The translations under genes were made by a program, and so were the position numbers. A DNA stretch of 34,527 bases from Acidobacteriota bacterium (lineage in GTDB: Bacteria; Acidobacteriota; Vicinamibacteria; Vicinamibacterales; SCN-69-37): the NCBI GenBank assembly GCA_005799825.1, contig SYFT01000082.1, positions 1 through 34,527 of the forward strand, written 5' to 3'. How positions within the stretch are numbered: position 1 is the stretch's first letter; the number at the start of each line of letters is the position of its first letter. A model generated the notes under the pieces. The model saw only the letters and a program-made list of their open reading frames with translations, was not told the DNA's origin and searched no databases. Shown one piece after another: positions 1-7,991 of the stretch.

Positions 1-1470
1 ACGCCAGCGCCGCCACACCTCCACTGGCCGGGCGCACAGGTCGGCGTCACCGCCGCCCTGTCGCGCGCACGCCGCGCTCTCGCGCAGACCGCGGGTCGGC
101 TGCGGGGCGCCCGCCCCGCGCCGCCCACACCAGGCGCGATCGCGGCGTTTGTCCACACCGCGTTCTGGCGCGCCGGCGAAGACGCTGACGGCGGGACGGA
201 AGGGTACATCGGCCCCGTCCTCGACGCGATCACGCACGCCGCACCAGGCGCATTGCGCCTGGTCGGCGTGGGACCCCAGCGCAACTTCACGACGCGGCGC
301 TGGTGGGACCCCATCGCCACGGCGCCAACGCTCGATACCGTGACCGCGGTCGAAGATCTGGCGCCATGGTCCGCATTGCGCGGCTCGTTCGCGCTCTGGC
401 GCCACCGAGCCGCGCTCGCCAACGCCGTGGTCGGCGGCGAAGGCATCCGAGCCGCCGCCCTCGTGCACGGCTGCGATCTTTGGCCCGTGCTCAGACACGA
501 ATTACGCGGCGCCGCTCTCGTCCAATGGCCGTGGTCGGCGCGCGCGATGGACGAAGCCGGCGCCGCCATCGACGCCCTCGAGTGCCACGCGGTCGTCACC
601 TACGCGGAAGCCGGAGGGTGGGGACGCGCGCTGGTACTTGAAGCGCGCCGGCGCGGCGTTGCGTCGGTGGGCCTGCAGCACGGCTTCATCTATCGCCACT
701 GGCTCAACTACCTGCACGAGCCCGACGAAATGTTGGCGTCCGGCGCCGACGGCGGCTGCCCCCTGCCCGACAAGACGCTGCTCTTCAACAGCTACGCCGA
801 AGCGCACCTGCGTTCGGCCGGCGCGTTCCCTGCAGATCGCCTTGAAGTCACCGGCAGCCCCGGACTCGACGCGCTGGTCACCCGCATGGCGGCGTTCAGC
901 GACGCCGATCGTGCCGCGATGCGTGAGGCCACCGGCAGCACCGGCCCCAATCAGAAGCTGGCCGTCCTCGTTGCAAAATTCTCCGAGGTTCGCGACGCAC
1001 TGCCGGCGCTGGCCGACCTGATGCGCCAGAAGCCGGACATGCACCTGGCCATCAAGGCCCACCCGGCCGAAACCGGGACCGTCTACGCGCCGCACTTCGC
1101 GGGCCTCGGCAACGTAACGATCCTGCCGGCCGACACCGATCTGGCCCGGATACTGTATGTCGCCGACGCCGTGCTCACCCGCAACTCCACGGTGGCCATC
1201 GATGCCCTTGTGCTCGGCCTGCCGGCGCTGGTGCTGGGCCGCCCCAGCAACCTGAGCCCGTTCGTGGACGAGGGCGTGATGGCCGGCGTCGATGCCGCGG
1301 GCAACGCGGCCGGGATTGGGGAGACGCTTGAGCGCCTCTTGTATGATCGGGAGGTTCGGGCCACTGTGACCGCTGCCGCCGACGCCTTCGTCACTCGGTA
1401 CGGCCTTCGGCCGAGGCAGGCATCCGCTGCGCGGGCAGCGGACGTCATTCTGGAGATGGCAAGACGATGA
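1..1470 (+). CDS. GT-B-like surface polysaccharide biosynthesis protein (5' partial)
   Basis: The reading frame is open from base 1, and residues upstream of the first in-window start candidate (TTG at 253) already read like protein (for example AFVHTAFWRAGEDADGG), so the true start lies before the window. About 489 codons are visible. The C-terminal half (KAHPAE, then ILPADTDLARILYVADAVLTRN) resembles the nucleotide-binding half of GT-B fold enzymes of the CDP-glycerol glycerophosphotransferase, capsule-synthesis or UDP-GlcNAc 2-epimerase type, in which a conserved K-HP motif and a late surveillance-like helix occur. The substrate cannot be named. The gene ends in a 4-base ATGA overlap with the epimerase gene, implying translational coupling and a role in nucleotide-sugar or surface-glycan assembly. 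It could instead be a non-catalytic capsule export or synthesis protein. The gene itself is certain; the function is tentative. Confidence 0.75.
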   Translation, partial: TPAPPHLHWPGAQVGVTAALSRARRALAQTAGRLRGARPAPPTPGAIAAFVHTAFWRAGEDADGGTEGYIGPVLDAITHAAPGALRLVGVGPQRNFTTRRWWDPIATAPTLDTVTAVEDLAPWSALRGSFALWRHRAALANAVVGGEGIRAAALVHGCDLWPVLRHELRGAALVQWPWSARAMDEAGAAIDALECHAVVTYAEAGGWGRALVLEARRRGVASVGLQHGFIYRHWLNYLHEPDEMLASGADGGCPLPDKTLLFNSYAEAHLRSAGAFPADRLEVTGSPGLDALVTRMAAFSDADRAAMREATGSTGPNQKLAVLVAKFSEVRDALPALADLMRQKPDMHLAIKAHPAETGTVYAPHFAGLGNVTILPADTDLARILYVADAVLTRNSTVAIDALVLGLPALVLGRPSNLSPFVDEGVMAGVDAAGNAAGIGETLERLLYDREVRATVTAAADAFVTRYGLRPRQASAARAADVILEMARR

Positions 1471-2444
1471 GAGCGTTGTTGACGGGTGGAGCGGGATTTG
1501 TCGGGTCGCATCTGGCCGAGGCGCTGCTCGACGCGGGCCACACCGTGGAGGTCATTGACGACCTCTCCACCGGGTTGCTCGACAACATCGCGCACCTGAC
1601 CGGTCGTCCGAACTTCCGCTACATCATCGACACGGTGATGAATGAGCGGCTCGTGGGCGAGATGGTGGACCGCTCCGACGTGGTCTTCCACCTCGCCGCC
1701 GCCGTCGGTGTCAAACTCATCGTTGAAGCCCCGGTCCGAACGATCGAAACGAATGTGCACGGCACCGAAGTGGTGCTCACGCAAGCCAAACGCGGCAAGC
1801 AGCGCGTGGTGGTGTTCTCCACGTCCGAGGTCTACGGCAAGAGCACGGCCGTGCCGTTTACCGAGACGGCCGATCTCGTCATGGGCCCGACAAGCAAACA
1901 CCGCTGGGCCTATGCGTGCAGCAAGGCGCTGGACGAATTCCTGGCGCTGGCGTACTTTAAGGAATACGAGCTACCGGTGGTGGTCGTGCGGCTGTTTAAC
2001 ACCGTCGGACCGCGGCAGACCGGCCGCTACGGCATGGTGATCCCGACGTTTGTGGGCCAAGCGCTTGCCGGCCAGCCGATCACGGTCTTTGGCGACGGCA
2101 CGCAGTCACGCGCGTTCACGTACGTGGGCGACGTGGTGAGCGGCCTCTTGCGACTGGCGGAGTCGCCAGACACGATCGGCGAGGTCTTCAACATCGGCAA
2201 TCACGAGGAGATCTCCATGATGGCGCTCGCCGAGCGGGTCAAGGCGATGACCGGGTCGCCTTCCGACATCGTGCTCATTCCCTACGACCAGGCGTACGAG
2301 GCCGGGTTCGAGGACATGCCGCGGCGCGTACCCAACCTGCAGAAGATCAACGCGGCGGTGGGATACACGCCGACCGTGGGCTTGAACGAGATCCTGCAGC
2401 GGGTCATCGACCACGAGAGGGCCGCAGCGGCCTCAAGGCGATAA
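1467..2444 (+). CDS. NAD-dependent nucleotide-sugar epimerase/dehydratase (extended SDR)
   Basis: 325 residues, full length for an extended SDR. The N-terminus has the Rossmann glycine motif GGAGFVG (residues 7-13) with acidic residues at 31-32 at the end of beta-2, as expected for NAD binding. TSEVYG holds the catalytic Ser/Thr (about 118-120), and YACSK gives the Tyr149/Lys153 pair. The stretch ending FGDGTQSRAFTYVGDVV is typical of UDP-sugar binding in UDP-glucose 4-epimerases, UDP-glucuronate decarboxylases and dTDP-glucose dehydratases, so the likely job is to interconvert or dehydrate a UDP- or dTDP-sugar in the cytoplasm for the glycan made by the neighbours. It starts inside the stop of the upstream GT-B-like gene (ATGA) and is followed 7 bases later by the radical SAM gene, so this is one operon. 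The exact reaction cannot be fixed by sight. Confidence 0.9.
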   Translation: MRALLTGGAGFVGSHLAEALLDAGHTVEVIDDLSTGLLDNIAHLTGRPNFRYIIDTVMNERLVGEMVDRSDVVFHLAAAVGVKLIVEAPVRTIETNVHGTEVVLTQAKRGKQRVVVFSTSEVYGKSTAVPFTETADLVMGPTSKHRWAYACSKALDEFLALAYFKEYELPVVVVRLFNTVGPRQTGRYGMVIPTFVGQALAGQPITVFGDGTQSRAFTYVGDVVSGLLRLAESPDTIGEVFNIGNHEEISMMALAERVKAMTGSPSDIVLIPYDQAYEAGFEDMPRRVPNLQKINAAVGYTPTVGLNEILQRVIDHERAAAASRR

Positions 2445-2451
2445 TAGAAAC

Positions 2452-3402
2452 ATGCCAGGACTCTCCACACGCGCGCGCAAGGTCGTTGAACGTGCCCTGC
2501 TCAGCAACGCGAAGACTGTTCGTGCGGCCATGCTCAAGGCCGGGCGCGAGCGCACGCCCCGCTGGCCCGACATCGTCCAGATTGAAAGCACGAACCTGTG
2601 CAACGCAAAGTGTGTCTTCTGCCCGCGCGACGAGATGCACCGTCGGCAGGGGGTCATGAACATGGACCTCTTCAAGAAAGTCGTTGACGAGTGCGTCACG
2701 CTCGGCATCACCCACGTTCGGGTCCATAACTACGGCGAACCATTCCTTGACAAGCAGCTCGTCGAAAAGGTGCGCTACGCTAAGGAGCGAGGCATCGCTG
2801 AAGTGGGCATGATCAGCAACGGATCACTGATCAGCGAGGATATCGCGCAGGGCATGATCGACGCCGGGCTTGATGCCATCAACATCAGCGTCGACGCGTC
2901 GGGTAAAGAGGTGTTTGAAAACACCCGCCTCAACCTCGACTACGACGAGGTCATCAACAACATCGAGACGCTGGTGCGGCTGCGCAAGGCCAGTGGTCGT
3001 GTGCGGCCGAAGCTCATCCTCTCGTTTGTGCGGCAGAACAACTCGGTGGACGAGCAGCAGTTCATCGAACATTGGCGGAAGATTGCCGACAAGGTGCATA
3101 TCACCGACCTGCACAACTGGGCGGGCACCCTCAACGCGACGTCGGATGTGCATTACCCCTGCTACCGCATGTGGCAGACGTTTACCGTGTTGTGGGACGG
3201 CCGCGTGTCGCTCTGCTGCGCCGACTTCGACGGCCGCCACATCCTCGGCGACCTCCGGACCTCGACAATTGCCGACGTCTGGAACGGCCCGGCCTACCTC
3301 GGGGTCCGTCGCCAGCACCTGGAGTACGGCGGTCCGGAAATCTGCCGCTCGTGCGACCTTCCGAAGAAGGACTCGCCGCTGTGGGTCTCTCGGCTGATCT
3401 GA
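2452..3402 (+). CDS. Radical SAM protein with SPASM-type C-terminus
   Basis: 316 residues. The N-terminal radical SAM motif CNAKCVFC (Cys50, Cys54, Cys57) binds the catalytic 4Fe-4S cluster that cleaves S-adenosylmethionine. The strand HNYGEPFLD corresponds to the G-E-P segment after the first barrel repeat. The C-terminus has a cysteine set (about 237, 255, 256, 298, 301) with CRSCDLPKK near the end, the pattern of SPASM or twitch domains that hold auxiliary clusters. Such proteins act in peptide modification, cofactor maturation and also in sugar and lipid tailoring clusters. Here it follows the epimerase by 7 bases, so tailoring of the glycan or its carrier is the most natural inference. 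No short precursor peptide gene was seen beside it. The fold is confident; the substrate is unknown. Confidence 0.9.
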   Translation: MPGLSTRARKVVERALLSNAKTVRAAMLKAGRERTPRWPDIVQIESTNLCNAKCVFCPRDEMHRRQGVMNMDLFKKVVDECVTLGITHVRVHNYGEPFLDKQLVEKVRYAKERGIAEVGMISNGSLISEDIAQGMIDAGLDAINISVDASGKEVFENTRLNLDYDEVINNIETLVRLRKASGRVRPKLILSFVRQNNSVDEQQFIEHWRKIADKVHITDLHNWAGTLNATSDVHYPCYRMWQTFTVLWDGRVSLCCADFDGRHILGDLRTSTIADVWNGPAYLGVRRQHLEYGGPEICRSCDLPKKDSPLWVSRLI

Positions 3403-3492
3403 GCTCTCCTGAAAATGGCGAAGTGTCACAAATGTCCGAAATGGCGCCTGTCCGTCTGGCGTCCAAAGGCGTATGATGGACGTCTCACTGCC

Positions 3493-4170
3493 ATGGTGAT
3501 CAAGAACGTACTCGCCGTCGCGGCGTTGCTCGCCTGCGCCACGCCCCTTCTGGCGCAGCAGGGCCGTAAGCTCGAAATCTCGTTCAATGAGGGTCTGGTG
3601 ACGCTCGTGGCCGAGAACGTGACTCTGCGTGAGATCCTGGCAGAATGGGCGCGCAAAGGCGGCAGCCGCATCGCGAACGGCGACAAGGTCACCGGGGCGG
3701 CCGTGTTGCCGATGGAGTTCCACAATCAGCCCGAGGCCACGGTGTTGCTCTCCATGTTGCGCGACCTACCGGGCTACGCCACGTCGATGCGAATTGCGCC
3801 CTCAGCGAGCGCGTCGGTCGTCGAGGCCGTGTTCATCCAGGCCACCAGATCAGTCACCTCTGGCAGTTCCGCCGGTGCACCACAGCCGACCGGCTCCCCG
3901 GTCTTCGAGAACCCGAGACCGCAGGCCACGTCTCGCATCATTCAAGGATCGCCTGACGATGAGATTCCACCGGTGCCGCCACTCGTCGGTGACAGGCCGC
4001 CGACCACACCAAATGCGCCACCACCCGCATCCAACCCAAACCTTCGCGTGAGCCCAGGCGGTGTGGTGACGTCAACGATACCCGGCGTGATCATCCCCGT
4101 GCAGCCCAGTACCACCACGCCAGGCGCCAAGCCGCCCACCACCGGCCGCGGCGGAGGCGGCGGCCGATAG
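3493..4170 (+). CDS. Exported STN-like protein with proline/glycine-rich tail
   Basis: 225 residues from ATG 3493, chosen because it places a clean signal peptide (MVIKNVLAVAALLACATPLLAQ) at the N-terminus; the same frame stays open upstream to 3415 but adds a Cys/Lys-rich non-signal extension. Residues of about 25-120 (KLEISFNEGLVTLVAENVTL, then REILAEWARKGG) look like the short N-terminal STN module of secretins and TonB receptors, a small periplasmic alpha/beta domain. The C-terminal 90 residues are Pro/Thr/Gly rich and end in GRGGGGGR, so they are probably disordered. There is no barrel or other catalytic domain. It may be a periplasmic adaptor for an outer-membrane machine or a glycan export system. 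It lies 90 bases after the radical SAM gene and may have its own promoter there. The domain call is moderate and the role unknown. Confidence 0.75.
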   Translation: MVIKNVLAVAALLACATPLLAQQGRKLEISFNEGLVTLVAENVTLREILAEWARKGGSRIANGDKVTGAAVLPMEFHNQPEATVLLSMLRDLPGYATSMRIAPSASASVVEAVFIQATRSVTSGSSAGAPQPTGSPVFENPRPQATSRIIQGSPDDEIPPVPPLVGDRPPTTPNAPPPASNPNLRVSPGGVVTSTIPGVIIPVQPSTTTPGAKPPTTGRGGGGGR

Positions 4171-4315
4171 GTTTCATCAAAACGAGCGGCCCCCGGACAA
4201 GCCCGGGCGTCACGGCGCTTGAGGCGCGTCAGCGCGAGGCCAGAGTGGCAAGGCGACCCGGCGTCCTCTCGGTAAGCCACACGGTCAGAACGGGAGCGCG
4301 GTACAATCTCAGCGC

Positions 4316-5014
4316 ATGACCGGCACCCCCACGGGAGAATATGCAATCCGCGGCGACTACCACAGGGAGCCTTCGCCCGACTGGGAGTTCTACCCCACGT
4401 ACCTGGCCAAGCTCACCTTCGTGCGCCGCTATCTTGCAGCGCTGCCGCGAGACACGCGGGTGCTCGATGCGGGGTGCGGAGAGGGCGTGCTGGTCGAGGA
4501 ATTTCGCAGGCGCCTCGCCATTGAAGGCATCGACTCCAACTACAGTTCCGAGTTCGTCACGCGCGGGTCGGTGCTGGCGCTGCCCTACTCGAATGCAACA
4601 TTCGATCGAGCCACCTGCCTGGACGTGCTGGAACATCTGACCTTCGATGATCAAGCCAAAGCGTTCGCGGAGTTGTTCCGGGTGTTGCGGCCGGGAGGCG
4701 AGTTGTTGATGTCGGTGCCGAACCTGGCCCACCTGCAGTCGCGCGTTCACTTCCTGCTGCAAGGCCGGCTGATACATACTGCGAGTCTCGAAAAGCACCC
4801 AGGCGATCGGCCGATCGGCGAATACCTCGACCTGGCGCGCCGCACGGGATTCCGACTCATCGCGCGGCATGGCATTTTCCCAACTGTGCCCATCCTGACT
4901 CGATGGATCCGCCGCGCGCCTGCCCGGCTGCTGCCCCTCCATCGGGCGCTCACCCGCCTGCTGCCGGTCCCGGGCTGGTGTTTTCTGAACCTCGTGCGAT
5001 TCGAGCGCCCGTAG
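4316..5014 (+). CDS. Class I SAM-dependent methyltransferase
   Basis: 232 residues. Motif I is VLDAGCGEG (about 49-57), followed by an acidic residue at the end of beta-2 in EGIDSNY. ALPYSNATFDRATCLDVLEH is the usual beta-4 region, and LRPGGELLMSVPN gives the beta-5 region of UbiE/type 11 methyltransferases. The C-terminal part is basic and contains short hydrophobic stretches, so it may associate with the membrane. It sits nine bases before the flippase gene and after a 145-base spacer, within the glycan block, so methylation of a sugar or of a lipid-linked intermediate is the likely role. A quinone or small-molecule target cannot be excluded. Confidence 0.88.
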   Translation: MTGTPTGEYAIRGDYHREPSPDWEFYPTYLAKLTFVRRYLAALPRDTRVLDAGCGEGVLVEEFRRRLAIEGIDSNYSSEFVTRGSVLALPYSNATFDRATCLDVLEHLTFDDQAKAFAELFRVLRPGGELLMSVPNLAHLQSRVHFLLQGRLIHTASLEKHPGDRPIGEYLDLARRTGFRLIARHGIFPTVPILTRWIRRAPARLLPLHRALTRLLPVPGWCFLNLVRFERP

Positions 5015-5023
5015 ACCGACCCC

Positions 5024-6511
5024 GTGCGAAAACATCTTGGTGCGCTGACCCGTAACGTCGCGATTTACGGCGCCGGCGACGTCGCCGTCACGGCCGTCGG
5101 CTTCCTCCTGTTGCCGGTCTACATGCGCCACCTGTCGCAGGAAGACTACGGCGCGCTGGCCCTGCTCATCGGGGTCGAAGCTATTACTAAGATCTTCTTC
5201 CGCTGGGGCCTTGATGGCGCGTTCATGCGGTTCTATCACGATCGGGTCACGCCTGAGGCGCGCATGCTCCTCACGAGCACGCTCTACCTTTTCCTGCTCG
5301 CGGCAGCCGGAGGGTTGCTCGCCCTCGGCCTGGCGCTCTCCGGGACGCTTGCGGCGCACCTCTTCCCGGAGGCACCCGATCGGTATCTGCCCGCACTTCG
5401 ACTCGTGCTCATCAACACGTTTCTGCTGACGTTCACATTCGTCCCCTACCAGGTCATGCGGCTGGAAGGGCGCGCCCTGGCGTTCAGCGCCTTGTCATTT
5501 GCCCGTTCGGTCGCCAGCGTCACTCTGAAGTTCGCGCTTGTCGTCAATGCGGGCTGGGGCCTGACCGGCTTCATGGCCGCCGACCTCATCGTGACCGTCG
5601 GCATGTTGCCGTGGCTGTGGCCGTGGACGCGTCCGTTGTTGGGGCCGGTATTCTCCACCGCAGAGCTGCGGCAGTGTTTGCGGTTTGGCTTGCCGCGTCT
5701 GCCTCATGGCCTGGCGCAGCAGGCGCTCGACGCCGGAAACAAGGTGCTGCTCAATCGCTATGTCCCACTCTCAGGCCTCGGGGTCTATCAGATCAGCAGC
5801 ACGATCGGCCAGTCGATCAAGTTTTTCCTGTCGGCATTTGAAACTGGCTGGGCGCCGTTTTACTACGAAACCGCGCGAACACCTGACGCTCCAGTGACCT
5901 TCAGTAAGATCACCACCTATGGCGTGGCGATTCTCGCGCTGATGGTGGCCGGCCTGACGGCGATCACGCCGGATCTGATGCGTCTGCTCACCATGGGCAG
6001 TCCGTGGACGGGCGACGCCTACGCAGATGCCGCCAAGATCGTCCCGCTGATCGGGCTGGGGATCGCATGCCAAGGCGTTTACCTACTGACCTCGATCGGA
6101 CTCAACCTTACAAGTCAGACACAGTTTTATCCGGTCTCGACGTTTGCGGCTGCCGCTGTCGGCCTGGGCAGCGGTCTGTGGCTGATGCCGGCATTCGGCG
6201 CTGTTGGCGCCGCAGTAGCGTTCCTGCTGTCATACGTGACCCTGGCGGCCACGGCGGGGGCGCTTGCACACTACCATTACCGGGTGCACTACGAGACCGC
6301 GCGGCTGCTGCGGGTGCTGGGGGCGGCGGTGCTGGCCGCAGCGGCGGGCGTGATGCTGCCCGCGTTGCCACCACTCGCGGGAGTGCTCGTCCGGGGCGCC
6401 AGTGTGATGACTGTGTTCATCGGCCTGCTGTCGCTCACCGGTTTCCTGCGCGTCACCGAACGCGCGCTCCTGTCCCGCGTGGTTCGACGACTCGCCGGAT
6501 GGGCGATATGA
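5024..6511 (+). CDS. Wzx-type polysaccharide flippase (MOP superfamily)
   Basis: 495 residues starting at GTG 5024. The protein is almost wholly hydrophobic, with roughly 12-14 membrane segments and short basic loops. The N-terminus (AIYGAGDVAVTAVGFLLLPV, then YMRHLSQEDYGALAL) is the recognisable first helix pair of Wzx/RfbX flippases, in which a Y-G-x-L/x-A-L motif follows helix 1. Wzx proteins move undecaprenyl-diphosphate-linked oligosaccharide units across the inner membrane. Its place between a methyltransferase and a radical SAM protein in the glycan block fits this. The end overlaps the next gene by ATGA (6508-6511), suggesting coupled translation. No Wzy polymerase was recognised nearby. 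Confidence 0.9.
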   Translation: MRKHLGALTRNVAIYGAGDVAVTAVGFLLLPVYMRHLSQEDYGALALLIGVEAITKIFFRWGLDGAFMRFYHDRVTPEARMLLTSTLYLFLLAAAGGLLALGLALSGTLAAHLFPEAPDRYLPALRLVLINTFLLTFTFVPYQVMRLEGRALAFSALSFARSVASVTLKFALVVNAGWGLTGFMAADLIVTVGMLPWLWPWTRPLLGPVFSTAELRQCLRFGLPRLPHGLAQQALDAGNKVLLNRYVPLSGLGVYQISSTIGQSIKFFLSAFETGWAPFYYETARTPDAPVTFSKITTYGVAILALMVAGLTAITPDLMRLLTMGSPWTGDAYADAAKIVPLIGLGIACQGVYLLTSIGLNLTSQTQFYPVSTFAAAAVGLGSGLWLMPAFGAVGAAVAFLLSYVTLAATAGALAHYHYRVHYETARLLRVLGAAVLAAAAGVMLPALPPLAGVLVRGASVMTVFIGLLSLTGFLRVTERALLSRVVRRLAGWAI

Positions 6512-7983
6512 TTGAGCGCTTGACTACGACGCTCGGACATCGCACATTGCTCGTCAATCCTCCCCTAGTGGGCGGCATCGCGTTTACCCGACAAGGCCGG
6601 TGCCAGGAACGTGAAGAGGTGCTGGGCACGACCAAACCTCCCTACACACTCGCCTTGCTCGCAGCGCTATTGCGCCAGTGCGGCCACGAAGTGCGCCTGG
6701 TCGACCTGACGGCGTCGCGACAGGGCGTCGACACCCTGATCACCCGGCTCGATGCGGAAGGCTTCGCACCGACGTTGATCCTCTTTCCCAGCACCACGCC
6801 GACGCTTGCGGCAGATGTGGCGGCCATGGCGGCGCTCAAGGCGCGATACGGCGCTCCGCTGTTCTGCTTCGGACCCCATGCGTCCACGACGCCGGCCGAG
6901 TCTATGGCGCGTGCCGCGGTAGTGGACGGCATGTTCGTGGGTGAGCCCGAAGACGGAGCGGTCGAGTTGGCCGCGCTGTCGAGCCTCAACGAAATTGGAA
7001 ACGTGGCCAGCCTGACCTACCGGCGGGGCGGAGAGGTTATTCCGCACCGCGCTCATGGCAGCTTCACGGGATTTCTCGAGGCGCCGATTCCCGCGTGGGA
7101 TCTGCTTGACGTCTCGCCGTACACGCTGCCGCTTGAGGGACGGTCCTACGTCATTGTCGAAACGTCCCGCGGCTGCCCCTACACGTGCGATTTCTGTGTC
7201 GCGCCGCTCCATCAGGGACACAAGTTCCGCGAACGCAGCGCCGCGGCGATTGTGGACGAGATGGCGCACGTGATGCGCCATCAGGGTGTGCGATTTTTTT
7301 ATCTGTGGGGCGACACGGTCACGTTGAACGTGAAGTCGTTCAGCGCCATTTGCGAAGAAATCATCTCGCGCAAACTTGACGTCCAGTGGTTCGGCAACGC
7401 GCGTGCAGACAACCTGCAGGACCCTGCCTTTGTCGATCGTCTGAAGCGATCAGGGTGCTGGATGCTGGCCCTGGGCATTGAGACGGAATCCGATACCACG
7501 CGCAAGGACATGATGAAGCGGCTGGAGGGCGAAAACATTCGCCTGGCGCTGGTCAACATGCGTGCATCCGGCGTGAAGTCTTTCGGCTTTTTCATCCTGG
7601 GTTACCCCGGCGAGGATGCACAGGCGCTCAATCGGACGATTGAATACGCGATTGAACTCGATCCGGACTTTGCGAATTTCTACCCGGCAGTCCCGTACCC
7701 AGGCACCGAACTTTACAACAAGGCCAAACGTGACGGCTTGCTGGTGAGCGAGGACTGGACGAAGATGGAGTATTCGTACTACCTGCTCAAGGGGAACGGA
7801 CTCGACGAGCAGGTGGTCATGGATGCGATCAACCGGGCCAAGCGCCAGTTCTTCCTGCGTCCGCGCTACCTAATACGGCACGCCGGTGATGTCTTCAAGC
7901 TGGCCGTGACCAAGTTTCCGGTCGCCTGGCAGATCGGCTCTCGCATGTTGTTTGGACGCCGCGTCGTCGACGCGCAGCCTTGA
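6508..7983 (+). CDS. Cobalamin-binding-type radical SAM protein (class B-like)
   Basis: 491 residues from ATG 6508, chosen because it overlaps the flippase stop in ATGA; ATG 6499 in the same frame is an alternative. The first 190 residues have the layout of a B12-binding Rossmann domain (LLVNPP, then PPYTLALLAALLRQCGHEV, then GPHAS), as in the hopanoid, bacteriochlorophyll and natural-product class B radical SAM enzymes. The full D-x-H-x-x-G cobalamin ligand motif is not obvious, so B12 use is inferred from layout. ETSRGCPYTCDFC gives Cys223, Cys227 and Cys230 for the iron-sulfur cluster. FFILGYPGED is typical of the later barrel of this group. It ends 8 bases before the convergent PMT gene. 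It may add a methyl group or rearrange a sugar or lipid; the substrate is unknown. Confidence 0.88.
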   Translation: MIERLTTTLGHRTLLVNPPLVGGIAFTRQGRCQEREEVLGTTKPPYTLALLAALLRQCGHEVRLVDLTASRQGVDTLITRLDAEGFAPTLILFPSTTPTLAADVAAMAALKARYGAPLFCFGPHASTTPAESMARAAVVDGMFVGEPEDGAVELAALSSLNEIGNVASLTYRRGGEVIPHRAHGSFTGFLEAPIPAWDLLDVSPYTLPLEGRSYVIVETSRGCPYTCDFCVAPLHQGHKFRERSAAAIVDEMAHVMRHQGVRFFYLWGDTVTLNVKSFSAICEEIISRKLDVQWFGNARADNLQDPAFVDRLKRSGCWMLALGIETESDTTRKDMMKRLEGENIRLALVNMRASGVKSFGFFILGYPGEDAQALNRTIEYAIELDPDFANFYPAVPYPGTELYNKAKRDGLLVSEDWTKMEYSYYLLKGNGLDEQVVMDAINRAKRQFFLRPRYLIRHAGDVFKLAVTKFPVAWQIGSRMLFGRRVVDAQP

Positions 7984-7991
7984 CTGGCGCG

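Noticed and set aside
3440-3480. TATGAT as a -10 box before the STN-like gene
   Set aside because: No -35 element stands at a usual distance (TGTCCG is found instead), and it lies too near the start codon to judge by eye.
4229-5359. Minus-strand open frame of 376 codons opposite the methyltransferase and flippase
   Set aside because: It crosses two real genes, and the composition is Glu/Arg/Gln-rich as in shadow frames.
6004-6507. Upstream extension of the cobalamin-type radical SAM gene
   Set aside because: The extension lies within the flippase gene in another frame and reads Arg-rich nonsense; the ATGA overlap at 6508 gives a natural start.
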